DNA of 64,000 bases from Aspidiotus rigidus (lineage: Eukaryota; Arthropoda; Insecta; Hemiptera; Diaspididae), in contig JAVHKY010000003.1 of assembly GCA_035079385.1 (NCBI GenBank), forward strand, positions 25,807,501 to 25,871,500. Reading direction: 5' to 3'. A program made the translations under genes and the position numbers. The notes beneath the pieces were generated by a model. That model was given only the letters and a program-made list of their open reading frames with translations. It was not told the origin of the DNA and searched no databases. Of the stretch, positions 34,479 through 46,409 are shown piece after piece. The first letter of the stretch is position 1. Every line of letters begins with the position of its first letter.

Positions 34479-35618
34479 ATGGATGATCTGTTCGAGTTTG
34501 CTTCGCTAGATCTGATATCTTCCGATGAGCTTGAGGATGCTGTTTTGGCACATGTTTTATTTCCAACCAATACTCCTACAATCAGGGCTGAGAGATATGG
34601 TCGGTTTGAAATAGATGAATGGACGGATGAAGAATGTTTCAAATCATTTCGATTTATGAAACGAGATATTGAACGACTTGTCAATTTATTAAACATTCCC
34701 GAGGAAATCGAACTTATTGATCGACATTCAATAAGTGGTAAGTTTATGCCCCTGATCCTTCTGTAAAGTTCTAATCGAGTATTTTATCGAAGAATACTAT
34801 TCATTCTAGGACTGAACGGCCTGTGTATTCTCTTAAGAAGATTGGCCTACCCGAATCGGTTATATGATTTGGAGCGGTTGTTTGGGCTCTCAACCCCATA
34901 TCTGTCGATAATTTCGAATGCAGTGTTGGAAAATATTGTTGCCAATCACGAAAATTTATTGAACGATTTAAGAAATTTAGAATGGTTGAACGAGGATAAA
35001 CTGCAATCATATGCCGATGCGATATCAGAGAAAGGAGCTCCAGTTGTCTGGGGTTTTCTTGACGGAACAGCACGACCAATAAGCCGACCTTCCGTCAATC
35101 AACGAATGTATTATTCTGGACACAAAAAATTTCATTGTTTAAAATACCAAGGCATAGTTTGCCCAGATGGGATGATAGTTAGTTTGTTAGGACCTTATGT
35201 TGGTTCAAGAAATGATGCTGGTATGTTTCATGATTCGAATATTTACGAGCAATTAGAGACCACTGTTAGGTTCTCAGCTGAAAGAAAATTTGTACTCTAT
35301 GCCGACTCAGTGTACCCCATGAGAGAGTTATTATTAAAACCTTTTCTCAGGAGGAATAATATATCACCTATTCAAGCCAAATTTAACAAGAGAATGAGTT
35401 CAGTAAGGCAATCGGTGGAATGGGCGTTTGGAAAGATCGCTATCAACTTTGCATTTGTCGACCATAAGAAAAATCAAAAAATTCTGCTGCAAGATATACC
35501 TTCAATGTACAAAGTCGCAACTATACTAACCAATTGTCATACTTGTCTTTATGGAAGTCAGACAGGCTCTTATTTTGGGTTAGAACCCCCTCTTTTGCAA
35601 GAATATTTGTGTCAGTGA
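34479..35618 (+). CDS. PIF/Harbinger DDE transposase (HARBI1-like)
   Basis: Two exons, 34479-34737 and 34810-35618, joined across a 72-bp GT-AG intron (GTAAGT donor, TTCTAG acceptor), give 355 aa with no stop. The join falls inside a Gly codon. The DDE_Tnp_4 catalytic core is intact: GFLDGTARPI (Asp about 171), then LLGPYVGSRNDAGMFHDS, VLYADSVYP (Asp about 252) and RQSVEWAFG (Glu about 290). The protein cuts and pastes the element, recognising the terminal repeats with help from the Myb-like partner encoded opposite. Length is normal for the family. ATG at 34479 lies 227 bp inside the left end, and no upstream in-frame ATG looks better. An AATAAA lies about 200 bp past the stop. This looks like a recently active copy. 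Confidence 0.93.
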
Positions 35619-36204
35619 TCTGTTGATTTTTATTTATCTAATTTTGTTCTTTCTTATTTGAGAAAAAGTCAGAGATTATTTTTTATTTTTATAATAACTA
35701 TTAGAATAAGAGAATTTATCAATCTAGCTGTGGATGTGTATGAAAACGTTGAAAGCAGGAAACCGCATATCGTACAAAAATCAATTATTCGATCATCTTC
35801 CACAAATATATTGAAGCAAAAATAAAAAGTTTCACGTGCCAGGGACAATTATGATTGAAATTACACTGAACTTATTCAACCATATATCACACGAGAACAA
35901 AAAACAATTGATAAATTTACGAGCTGAAGAAAAGATAATGAAACGCATCGATCGTTGATTGAAATAACTTATTCAAATCACGAGGACAAAAAATCAAATA
36001 TACACTTATAGGTGATAAAAGAGAGATTAGGATTATAGGCTACCTACAAATAAATTGGTCAAATAGACTGAACGAAAATGAGAAACAAAATAACTTATCG
36101 ACAAATTGAAGTTGAGATGACTGAGAGCGAAAAACAAAAAATTTAAAACACGAGAAGGATGAAGAAATAATTTCGATGGTTCATCAATATGACTATACAT
36201 CAAG

Positions 36205-37477
36205 CTAGCCACTTATTTTAGATTCAAATACAGTTTTCATTAATAATTCAGCAAATATTCTTCGCTGCTCTGCCTCCCCTTTCATCCTCTCTTTTCTCTC
36301 TTCAATTTCTAATTTCAGTCTCGCTTCTCTTTCGTTCTCGTCGAGCTCAAATTTGTTCTTCTCAAAGTCTAACTTTTCCTTTTCAAAGATTAATTTGTCT
36401 TCTTCTAGCTTCATCCTCTTTTTTTCGACCTCTTTTTCGAGTACGTTTTTTTCTTTGAGAAAATCGATAGCGTAAGTCGATTTCTTATGCCCTCGCTTAT
36501 TAGTCTGCTGGAATCTAGGAATTGGGGCGGTGCTACGGATGCTTTCTTGATCGTCAGGCAGAGATTTGCTGTTTTGACCTTCGTGAGCTGTAGACCTTGA
36601 TTCGTTGATGGTGGATTCGTTCGTATTATTATTGGAAACATTGATTGTCACAGCAGGTGATTCAGTATTCACGCAAGCATCGTCTGGTTCGCGGCCCAAA
36701 GAATTCGAGGATATTTGAGAGCACTGCACTATCTCAATTTCATCGTCAACATCACCAGCATAATCTATAGATAAACATTTTTTCGTTATACGAGAGCGAT
36801 GATTAACTACGTACCCTCATATAGAAGAAGGGAAAAAAATAGAAGTTTTACCTTCAAGTGATACCAAGAATGATCGCGAGTAATCATCATCATTACCGGT
36901 ATTCGAATTTGGCCGTTCGAAGTCATAATTCATCTCATACTCAGGTTCATACACGGGACTGAGATAATTCAACGATAAATTTCTCGCCTCGATTCCACTC
37001 TCAGCATCATCATCTTTTCTAGAAGATGATTTCAATTGTGAAGGCCTGTTATGATTTTTAGGCAGATTGGCTGCCTTTGTTAGAAGCTCCTGAAGTAAGG
37101 CATGCTGTGTTTTCGTTCCAGATCTAAAAACCAAATATTGGGATGCTTAATTTCTTTGAGCATTCATTCTGACTAAACTAGTAGGTAGACCTAAATTTAT
37201 CTGTCTTCGTCAGAAATTACAATTATAGCCATTTCACATGATGTGTTTTCACTTACTTTTTTGGTTGGTATCGTCCATCATTTGAAACGAACGTCTTAGT
37301 CAGCAACTGAAAATGATCCTTCACACTTCGCAGTGTGAAGTTTTTCTTTGTTTCATCTTTTAACTTCTTCAAAATTATTTCGTAATTTGACAGGTCCTCG
37401 TAAGGGTTATTTTGCAGAACATATTTCATCAGAATGATATCATCTTCGATTGCAAACCGTACGCGAGATTTTACCAT
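36205..37477 (-). CDS. Harbinger Myb/SANT-like DNA-binding protein
   Basis: Three exons on the minus strand, 37477-37257, 37123-36852 and 36764-36205, with GT-AG introns, keep one frame and encode 350 aa. Residues 1-95 form a Myb/SANT-like domain: VRFAIEDDIILMKYVLQNNP, then FTLRSVKDHFQLLTKTF and SGTKTQHALLQELL across the first splice. A Ser/Asn/Asp-rich linker follows. Residues about 270-340 are a Glu/Lys-rich coiled coil (EKEVEKKRMKLEEDK). In PIF/Harbinger elements such a protein binds transposon ends and aids nuclear entry of the transposase. It converges with the transposase gene, leaving 586 bp between stops. All three exons agreeing in phase is strong support. Confidence 0.88.
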
Positions 37478-37792
37478 ATTGATTGAATTATTCGAAATAA
37501 TTGAAAACTAATAAAATGAATCACAAATTCTCACATAGCTTTTCTTGTAATCTGTAGTATCCTCTGGTTATAACATGCACTCGCGCCAAATTGTTATCTG
37601 CATACGGTAATTCATCCTTTATTTTTGCGCATGCGCGAGTTTAACGTTTTACGGTACCGTAAATTACGGTAAATGGTTTACGGTAAGTTTATCGTGGTTC
37701 TGCGAAAACTCTCTATTATCTCTGGGAAAATACGGTACTTACATGCACTATCATTTCAATATTTACATGTTCTCTTGACATCTTATTATTAG

Positions 37793-38173
37793 ACTACTAA
37801 ACAGGTATTCTGTTACAAAGATTCAATTACGTGATTTTAAATACTTTTCAACGCTGAACACAAATCCGTTATCCATTTTTTGCTAGCACGTCACAATTTT
37901 TAGTAATCACGATAAATATTCACGTAATAATAATAAATATTCTCGTTTACTTGCCGCGCGTCGTCGCGAAACACATCGACGATAGCAGCGTCGCTATCGA
38001 AAACGTTCGTTACGTTCCGCGACAGCGCCCGGCAAGTAAACGAGAATATTTGTTATGATTACTAGAAATTGTGACGTGCTAGCAAAAAACGGACAACGGA
38101 TTCGTGTTCAGCGTTGAAAAGTATGTAAGAATCACGTAATAGAATCTTTGTAACAGGATAGCTGTTCAGTAGT
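37793..38173. mobile_element. 381-bp foldback element
   Basis: Arms of about 170 bp are inverted copies: ACTACTAAACAG, CTGTTACAAAGATTC, TTTTCAACGCTGAACAC and TTTTTTGCTAGCACGTCACA occur on the left and inverted on the right. The unpaired centre (about 37975-38015) is CG-rich. The left arm carries a short AATAATAAT insertion. No coding and no clear target duplication. Confidence 0.8.
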
Positions 38174-38199
38174 GTTTACGTGCTGGGTCATACCACGCA

Positions 38200-40392
38200 G
38201 TCGGTGATGGCGTCATTTAATCTATATATTATTAGGGTTAAAACACCCTTTTGGAGTGTTAGAGAATTATATACTTGAAAAGCTATGGTGTGGCAATGTC
38301 GGCAATTGGTTTCCTCCGTAGGCGGTGAGTGCGCGAAGGTTCAAGTAATATTAATGCCTCCACATTCGGGTGATGATGTAATCGTTGTTGATAGCGATCG
38401 GTTATCTTTGAAATTGTATCAGCGACTGTGTTGATACGAAGCTCCTCATGCAGCTGGCGATTGGTAAGGAACCAAGGTGCCCCTGTTATTTTTCATAGGA
38501 CTAGATTTTGAAACCGCTGTAGAATTGCTATATTGCTGGTTGCTGCGGAGCCTCAGAGTGGGCCACCGTATGTCCATATAGGTTGAAATAGCATTTGGTA
38601 GAGAAGCCATTTGTTGTTTAGTGACAGTTTACTTTTAGCAGGTAACATCCATTATAGGGCCCTGCACCGGAGTTTTAGTTCCTCGCGTTTTTTAGAGATA
38701 TGCGTTCGCCAGTTTAATTTAGATGGATACCTAGATACTTGACACCCTCTTTTTTCTGCACCACTGTGTCACCAATAGCGATGGGTTCATGTGGTGCTGA
38801 TCAAAGGGTAAAATCGATCTTTACTGTCTTATCTACATTTAGTTGGATTTTCCATCGTCTTCTTCAGGTGACTATTTCTGTAAGAGCCTGTTGGAGCCTT
38901 GCCACCGCTGTGGAATACTCATTATGTGGGGCTAGTAGTGTCGTGTCATCCGCAAATGTCGCCACCATGACATTTCTGGGTGTAGGAATGTAGGCAGTGT
39001 AGAGGAGGTACAGCAGTGGCACCAGTACGCTCCCCAGTGAGACTCCAGATCGGATGGGTTTGGTAGATGATATGGAGAAGCTCCTCTCAGTAAGATACAA
39101 TGTGAGAATTTTGGTGTGCTGTTTTGAAAGATATGCACTGACTTCGTGGAGCAGGTCTCTTGTCCACACCCGATCAAAAGCTTGGCTCACGTCCAATAAG
39201 ACCGCTGGGCAGAACTTCCTCTCTTCAAGGGCTTGTCTAATGCAGGAACTGACTCGGTGTACTTGTTCAATTGTAGCATGTCGACTCCAAAAACCGAATT
39301 GATGCTCTGGTAGAATCTCTTGCTCTTGAACCACTTCTTGGAGTCGTTGTACACATAATTTTTCAATCAGTTTGGCAAGTACTGAGTAGGAGCGATATTG
39401 GCCGGTATGATCTGGGATCAACGAGAGATTTACCAGGTTTTGGCAACATTATTACTTTGGCTTGTTTCCATTGTCGAGGAACGTACCGCAGTCGAAGATT
39501 TGCATTATAGAGATATGTAATCATTACTACCCCTTTTTGTGGGAGCTCTTGCAGCATCCTTGCAGTAATTAGATCGTGCCCCGGTGCTTTTCTCGGATTA
39601 AATTTCTTTTTGATTACTGCTTTCATCTCTCAAGGTGTAATCAATTTGATCTGGGGTCCCTCTATGCACTGTAATTCTAGCTTGATGTCTGTTTCAATTT
39701 CATTTGGTTGACACGTGTTCTCTACGTGACTTACAAAAGTTTCAGCCCTGTCAGCATTACTGCGGGCCCAGGTATTGTCTGGTTTCCGTATTGGTGGGAC
39801 ATACTCCTTTGGCTGTTTTGAATCTTCCATAATGAGTAATCTGACTCGCGAGTGGCATACGAAGTAGAAATAAAATGATTTAAGGATTCGCTGTTGTGTT
39901 CTGGTATGCGGCTGCTCACCTTCTCGCTAAGTGCGTTTTAAGTTTTTTTGTCTTCTGGACTGCGTGTGTTCTGCCAACGATGTCGCGCTCTTCTTCTTTC
40001 ACGAACTAGTTGTAGTATTTCATGTGGATAGCCAGGCAGATCTTTTGAAATACTGGTTTTAGGCGGAGTGGCTTCTTTTGCTGCTTTTATTAGTGTGTTA
40101 GTGAATATGTCTACTGCTGCTTGAGGACCAGTCGAAGATTAGTATCATCATGGACCGTTTTGCGAAAAGTGTCCCAGTTCGTAAATTTGGTAGTAAGTTT
40201 TGGAGTTACCTGCTTCCTGATGATGGTGTCACTCAATGTTAGCAGGAGTGGAGAGTGGTTGGATGTCAAGTCGGACAGATTTCGCAGATCTATGTAGTCA
40301 GCGGGGAACTCGCTGTCTCTTTTGTTGAGGGGCATCTTCAGAAACTCCGCGAGTGTATCCGAGGTTGATGACGTAATCAACGTAAGGTTACA
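38200..40392 (-). pseudogene. Jockey-type LINE, endonuclease end to reverse transcriptase
   Basis: From high to low coordinate: endonuclease C-terminus with LTSNHSPLLLTLSD (normally SDHSP), a linker with EDSKQPKEYVPPIRKPDNTW, then the reverse transcriptase. The latter has RKAPGHDLITARMLQELP, WKQAKVIMLPKPGK, YRPISLL, LLDVSQAFDRVWTRDLLH and the catalytic ATFADDTTLLA (about 38940). Reading on past 38864 in broken frames gives further jockey-like C-terminal sequence (YGGP..GSA) to about 38200. Several frameshifts and stops separate these blocks. The 5' end is truncated at 40392, exactly where a 45-bp repeat scrap begins. No poly(A) tail was identified. Confidence 0.85.
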
Positions 40393-40465
40393 GGACTTGG
40401 AAAAATTTGGACTTCCAAGCTATATGTGATAGGAAAGGACTTGAAAAAATTTCGACCTTCAATAA
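40392..40465 (+). repeat. 45-bp repeat scrap at LINE junction
   Basis: GGACTTGGAAAAATTTGG, then CTATATGTGATAGGAAAGGA and another GGACTTGAAAAAATTTCG form nearly two units of the 45-bp minisatellite. The junction with the LINE matches that at 33672. Confidence 0.75.
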
Positions 40466-40469
40466 AAGT

Positions 40470-43400
40470 TCTACGCATGGAAACAGAGAGCATTTGCGTA
40501 CAATTTCCAATTTTAAGTACCTCCTTTGCCGTGGGACACGGAACTTGCGGGTTCCTCGTGGTTATTGCAAAATTTTTAATGGCATCTAATTTTTTTTTTC
40601 TTGAAGATTCGCTAGGCTGAAACTCGTAGTATAGTGGAGAAGAGGACCAAAGAACCTAATGTTCTTAATATACATTAGTGATTAACTTGACACGCGATCT
40701 GAAAATGGGAGTAAGGCGACCCTCGAGAGTCCGATGATCCTGTTCTAAAGAACACTGGATTCGTATTCCCAGTCCTGATTGACCTATATTTAGTAGGAGA
40801 GGGCTAGTAGATCTAATGGCCTTGACGTCAATAGAGTGTATGTAAGAAACATGAATGGAACGCGTTCATTTTTTAGTCATTGAAATCTTTTTTCCATTAT
40901 TATTTTATTGTGTGCCTTTTTCAGTGTGGATTTTTTATTTTGGTGAAGTCCATCCTCTCAATAATTCCATCTCCCAAACTAGATGACTAGTGTAGGCTAT
41001 GATTGTTTATTTTATTCTTCGTCCTCCTGTATGAAATTTGCTGCTTCGCAAAAATTAAGGAAGACTTTGAGGCACAAACCCTATAGTGTGCATCTGGATA
41101 CGAAATTTTCATTAGAGCTTGCTGCAGCAGCATTCTTATCCGTCAGCGCTGAGTATTCAAGAAGACCAAACATTTTTAAATATTTCCGTACCTGGATTTT
41201 AAAAATTGAAAATTTTTAGTCTTCTTAGTTCTGGCTCCTAATGTCGGCTTTGTCTCCGAGCTTTTTGGAGGAAATTTCTTAAATTTCACTGAGCATTGAA
41301 AATAACCATGATAATTTTATTTCACATCCCCGTTACGATGGTGTCATCTACAATTATGAACAAGCTATGAAAATAATTAATAGATTATATCCGTACGTCT
41401 TGCGAATACCCAACTTCTCTCTTCTACCTCTCTTTTTAAGCCTTCCGATTCATCAGTCTTTTGAAAGTATAACTACAAAAAATATTAATATTGTCTGCAT
41501 ATTTGATTCGGTCCAAAATAATCGTATTCCGAATAAGAAAGCATACTGTAGAACTCTGGGAAAAAGCTCGCGCATGAGAATTAGAACACGTGCCCTCCGT
41601 CTGGAGAATTCCCTACAACAATACAGAGGAAAATACTAAAAGCATTTTTAAAGCTATAAGAGTTGGGTTTATTGTAGAAACAAAAATATTTCATGCAATA
41701 TGATTCTCATAAAAGATATACTCATTTCTTTTCCAAATGTAAAATATTCTCGTTTTACTCTGTTCTTAATTTGCTGTACGAATTTGTCCAACCCGTACAA
41801 AAGAATTCCACGGGAATTCTTCGATTCGAAAAGGAAGTATTTTTTGAGAAAAAAACAAGCCAGTAAAATAGGTAGTAACGTTTAAAATCGTTCTTCGTGG
41901 GGAAAAAAGAAAGAAAAAGAAATAAAGGGGAGGAGAATGAAAGAAGAACGGAAAACGTGGAAAAAAAAAGGGTTGTTGATCAGATTTGTATCTAGTGTCA
42001 AGAGTAAGCTTATAAAGGCTTTACAGCCCTCATCATCATCGTTTCGTCATTAAACCCTTAGTGAAAATGTACTCGTATTTTTTTTTCACTCGCTTTCTTT
42101 CTCTTTTTTTTTTTTTTTTTGTTTGTTCCTCTTACGAGATTTTTTTTCCAACGCTTCATTCTTTGACTGTGGTGAGAAGTATCCGTTTACTTTCATTATT
42201 ACCACTTTATTTACAAATTAAACACAGCCGTTTCCACGAGTGGGGAAAATAAAGGTTTGGATAAAATACCACGTAAATTGTTTATTTAACACTTTTTTTT
42301 TAAGCTCGCATTTTTGAGAGGAACTTTCAATTTGTCTTTATGAAGAGAGTATGAATAAATTGTTTACAGTTCTTTTTTTCCGGGTCGTGAAAGTAATCCG
42401 GAGAATTTGTGATGGGACCACCCAAACGCTTCCGTTTTCATTTGATAATGATTTTTATCAGCGAGATATTCTCGTAGGAGACTTACGATTGTTTTTGAGT
42501 CGACAAGTCGACCTTTGTGATACGTTTCTCTCTACTTCGTGATTTTTAATTATCTATACAATATTCAAAACTACCCTTATACAAAATGTAAATATGGCGG
42601 TACGTTCAAAGCTCGCAATTTTCTCAGTTTCTTCGTTACTTTTTCTTTGTGCCTTCTAAGGTGAAGAAAATAGGGTAGATGTAGAATACGTACACTGTAA
42701 CTTTTCTACTCGGAATATGAGCAAGGCAAGTCGACGTGAAGAGAGACGATAAAGAAAGTTCATTTATTGAGCTGCGAATACTACTGTTTAACTTCTGAAA
42801 GGTAGGATGAGACAACATTTAAACGCGAAACGATAAAATGTAAATTAAAAAAGGTGAATCCGCAGGCAACATCGTCTCTCAAGATATCAGAACTGCATAC
42901 TTGCATCTTCCCATTCACTTCCGAAGCGTGCATAAAAGTTTCAACCACGTTGAAGTTTATTCGAAGTTCCATTTTTTCGAAAAATAGTTGAATGCATCCT
43001 CGAAGGTTTGAGAGTTCGTGTCCGCTGTAAACGTGATAAGAAAGAAATGGAAGAAGAAAAAAGAATTAGAAATTCCGAAACTTCTCGGCGGCCGAGAATA
43101 ACGAAATGAAATTTTGTACGATTTTGATAATGCGAACGCGTTGTCGAATGTGGCGGGCGGCCCGTCTGTCAAACGAAGGACGCAGAGCGGCGAAAGGGTT
43201 ATTTTGCGGCCCGGTCGCGTACGCGGAGGGCTTTTCGTCTCCTCTGGTCCGCGTGAACTCGTCCGACTCCGAAATTCTTCAGTCTTACCCTGTTTTTGAC
43301 AGCCTACTAATTAACACTCAACACCCTCGTATCTTTGTTTCTTTCTTGCCTCGTACCCCGCCCTCTCAGTTGAGATTAAAAATCATTCATCGAGAATGTT

Positions 43401-44780
43401 AACCTAGTGTCGTTACTTGTATATCGTAAACTTCGTTGCTCTCTCTCTCTTTCTCTCAAAAAAACACGCACGAAGTTCTGTTATTTAATTTCCGGTCTTT
43501 CACGATAGAAAAACATAACGAGAAAATCCTACGTCGACGAACAGATTTTCATTATGAACGAGACGGCTGCCAGTTCTTGATATACACGAACTGGGAAAAA
43601 CGTCTCCGCTCCTCTTCCAACGAATGTTACCGGCGTATTTTTCTCCTCGTCCAATATTTACATCCATCTCTGTGGGGTTGAACGTGTAGAGACACACGTT
43701 CTTCACTAATGCACGATACGGCGGAAAGGGTTAGTACTTCTTAGTCTTGCGTAGACAGGTGACAATGAAATACATTTCACAGGCGAATAATGGCTAAATC
43801 TTTTAGTATCCTTTTTCGTGGGTGCATCAACACACGACTGGTCATGTCTGAATGAGTCGGAACGAATTATCCCGCGAACTTATTCCGGGATCTTAGTTCT
43901 ACCAGTCTTCCTTGGCTCCGAGAGATATTAGGATGCCATAAATCAGCTATGATTGTCTAAGTCTCTGATATTTGCTATCAAGTTTTATGAATATTCCTCA
44001 TTCCTCTCTCTATGCTCGAGAAATAACCTGAAAGATTCTCAACTTTGTCAAAAAGTACATGATGGAGAAGTGTTGTACCTCAAGTACCGGTTGTAATCAA
44101 TATCAAAAACTTCAATGTGAAGCGCAAAAACTTATCATTCACCTTCGAAAGTTGAAAAGTATATCTTATATTATTTGAAAAAAAAGACTCATTTTCGAAA
44201 GCTTTAAATGTCAGGGTAAATTAAGTTTTCATTGTTTGTGGAGGTCTAAATGTTGGATGAACTGTTGATTCTAACTAAAGACTAACGAACGAAATGGAGA
44301 ATGGGGGAAAAAGGATAAGGAAATATCTATCAAAGGATAAAGAAATGAAATCCTCTTTAACGTTTGTTGGTTTTTTTATTTCTTTCTTAGCGTCGAATAA
44401 CTTTTTTTTTTCTTCTTTGTAACTCCCTTCTGATTTTCACTTCCGTATCGCTCATATCTTCCCTTTACAAAACGATAAAATGCGATTAAAGAATGAAAGT
44501 CGGGGAAAAAAAAACTTATACCGAGTATTAATGTACTTAGATATTCGAAATATTCAGCATTACTCAGACTAGACACTAATATTGACGAGAGACATCTGTA
44601 ACAAATTGCAAAGTGTTCTCCGATAAATACAGAGGACATAAAGATTTTGCAGTTGACGTACCAAAAACATTGCGTTCCTTAAGAAAATCTAAATCGCCAA
44701 GAGCCAGAGCTAAATCAATGAACTTTGGATTCATTGAATAGACTAGGCTTGAGAGCAGGAAAATGAGAAGACTTCACTGC
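40470..44780. other. No gene seen; GC-richer patch at 43120-43280
   Basis: No family-like frame. The patch near 43120-43280 is distinctly GC- and CpG-richer (GGCGGGCGGCCCGTC, GCGGCCCGGTCGCGTACGCG) and carries a 98-codon frame with no motif. It could be a host promoter or first exon but nothing proves it. Poly(T) lies near 42080-42120. Confidence 0.35.
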
Positions 44781-44789
44781 AAAACTTTC

Positions 44790-44880
44790 ATGTTCCGTAC
44801 AGAGTATTGCAACCGAAAATTTCAGAGCTTCAACTTTCGGCTTGAACTCACGACCTTGAGAAATTTAGCTTTTCGCGTTC
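44790..44880 (+). repeat. Copy of GCTGAAAGCC dispersed family
   Basis: CAACTTTCGGCTTGAACTCACGACCTTGAGAAATTTAGC-type sequence (in parts) matches, inverted, 51960-52045 and 47040-47110. Related stretches are inside the 704-bp duplication and at 48890-49060. Non-coding mobile repeat of unknown class. Confidence 0.55.
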
Positions 44881-45335
44881 GAAAAAATTTAGCAGATTTT
44901 GGGCTGATCTATGTTATGAAAAAATGTGAGTTCGAATATAACGATCAAGAGAATTGCGATTTTGTCGTGCTTGTGGAAGATACCTATTCTCCAGTTTGTA
45001 TTCTTCTCCATCGGATGACTGCGCTGTAGGCTTTTATGCTGAACTGAACCGGAACTAATCTGATTCTTTTGCAAAGCCAGCCTGATCTTGAGAGCGGACC
45101 AGTCCAACACTCAAGCAGTGCATGAGTATTGCAGCCAGCTGAAAGCCATAAAGACCAAATTCAGCTAAATTTTTACTGATAAGAAGGAAGCTGAAAGCCA
45201 GCTTTATTTAAACCTTTGTAAGCCAGAATGGGCCAAATTTTTTCAGTTTTTTTCTCCAATTTTCCTGATTCCCACAAAATAGGAAAGTGCACTGCTTGAG
45301 TATTGTAATATTTAGGCTGGCCATCCGCTAGCTTA

Positions 45336-45411
45336 CCGCTCAGACACGGCCACCTCTACTGCTAGGTTGAGTTGTTTGACCTGATAGTGGAGGTGGCCGT
45401 GGCTCGGAGCG
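45336..45411 (+). other. Long hairpin, copy 1
   Basis: CACGGCCACCTCTACT pairs with AGTGGAGGTGGCCGTG, extended outward by CTCAGA and CTCGGAG and inward by AGGTT and GACCT. About 75 nt with a stem over 25 bp, the size of a pre-miRNA. No proof of transcription. Confidence 0.6.
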
Positions 45412-46035
45412 TTACAATCGCCAAAATTAGGAACGAGTGCAGGGCGATTTTCCCACTTGAATGTTCAGTGAGTAATCTCTAAATAAATTTGGAACAAAGA
45501 AATTTTTGAGGAAAATGAAGAGGACTGAATTTGTAGAGCGTAAAATTTCCTACAAATCGTCTTCTCTCATAAAAATTGATTAAGTTTGATTTAAGGAAAC
45601 ATTACGCCCCCCACCCGCACCGCTCAATTTTCCCGTTTTTGTAGTACACGATACTAGCGCTGTCCGACCTGAATTTCAAGTTTACTAGACCGAATCTGTT
45701 TGTATTCTTCTCCATCGGATGACTGCGCTATAGGCTTTCATGTTGAAGTGAACCAAAACCAATCTGGTTCTTTTGCAAAGTGGAGCAGTTAAACTTGAAA
45801 TTCCAACCCTCAGGCAGTGCTTGAGTATTGCAGCCAGCTGAAAGCCTCGAAGATCAAATTCAGCTAAATTTTTACTAATAAGAGGAAAGCTGAGAGCCAG
45901 CTTTATTTCAACCTTTGTAATCCAAAATGGGCCAAATTTTTTCACTTTCTTTCTCCAATTGTCCTTCTTCCCACAGAATATGAAACTGCACTGCTTGAGT
46001 ATTGTAATATTTAGGCTGGCCATCCCCTAGCTTAC

Positions 46036-46111
46036 CGCTCGGACACGGCCACCTCTACTGCCAGGTTGAGTTGTTTGACCTGATAGTAGAGGTGGCCGTG
46101 GCTCGGAGCGT
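46036..46111 (+). other. Long hairpin, copy 2
   Basis: Same hairpin in the second unit. Here the 3' arm has AGTAGAGGTGGCCGTG, turning one G-U pair of copy 1 into A-U, and the outer 5' arm has CTCGGA instead of CTCAGA. The changes keep the fold. Confidence 0.6.
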
Positions 46112-46409
46112 TACAATCGCCAAACTTAGGAACGAGTGCAGGGCGATTTTCCCACTTGAATGTTCGGTGAATATTCTCTAAATAACGTTGGAACAAAGAA
46201 ATTTTGGAGGAAAATGAAAAGGACTGAATTTGTAGAGCGTAAAATTTCCTACAAATCGTCTTCTCTCATAAAAATTGATTCAGTTTGATTTAAGGACATC
46301 TTCCGCCCTTCATCCGCACTGCTCAATTTTTTCGTTTTTGTAGCACGCGATACTAGCGCTCTCTGGCCCGAATTTCAAGTTTGGTAGATCGCCTCTCTGT
46401 GACGACATA

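Larger units (their letters stand above)
34252..37713. mobile_element. PIF/Harbinger transposon, apparently complete
   Basis: Terminal inverted repeats of about 60-90 bp start GAGAGTTTTCGCAGAACC at both ends (34252 and, inverted, 37713). They continue with nested ACCGTAAACCATTTACGG words and GCGCATGCGC-like bases. Inside are the two genes typical of this superfamily, both intact: a DDE transposase and a Myb-like protein, converging. A clean 3-bp TWA duplication is not visible (AAT left, TAT right). Confidence 0.88.
33765..37737. mobile_element. Pogo/Tc1-type TIR element split by Harbinger
   Basis: The left end (33767) starts CCGTATTTTCCCGGAGATAA after TA. The right end (to 37735) is the inverse, TTATCTCTGGGAAAATACGG, followed by TA. 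Without the Harbinger insert (34252-37713) it would be about 510 bp. The left part repeats ATAATACGCAC-type words (33785, 33802, 33860, 34192, 34210). TA duplication and these ends suit a pogo or Tc1/mariner non-autonomous element. A 75-codon minus frame at 33958-34185 is unrecognised. Confidence 0.7.
44995..46400 (+). repeat. 704-bp tandem duplication
   Basis: Units 44995-45698 and 45699-46400 both open TTTGTATTCTTCTCCATCGG and end near GCGATACTAGCGCT. They differ at scattered positions, so the duplication is not recent. Each unit carries GCTGAAAGCCAGCTTTATTT-like sequence and one long hairpin. The ORF at 45685-46023 is a shadow. Confidence 0.93.

Noticed and set aside
43106..43402. 98-codon ORF in GC-richer patch as a host exon
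   Set aside because: No motif, no splice sites of quality, and a second frame is also open across the same patch.
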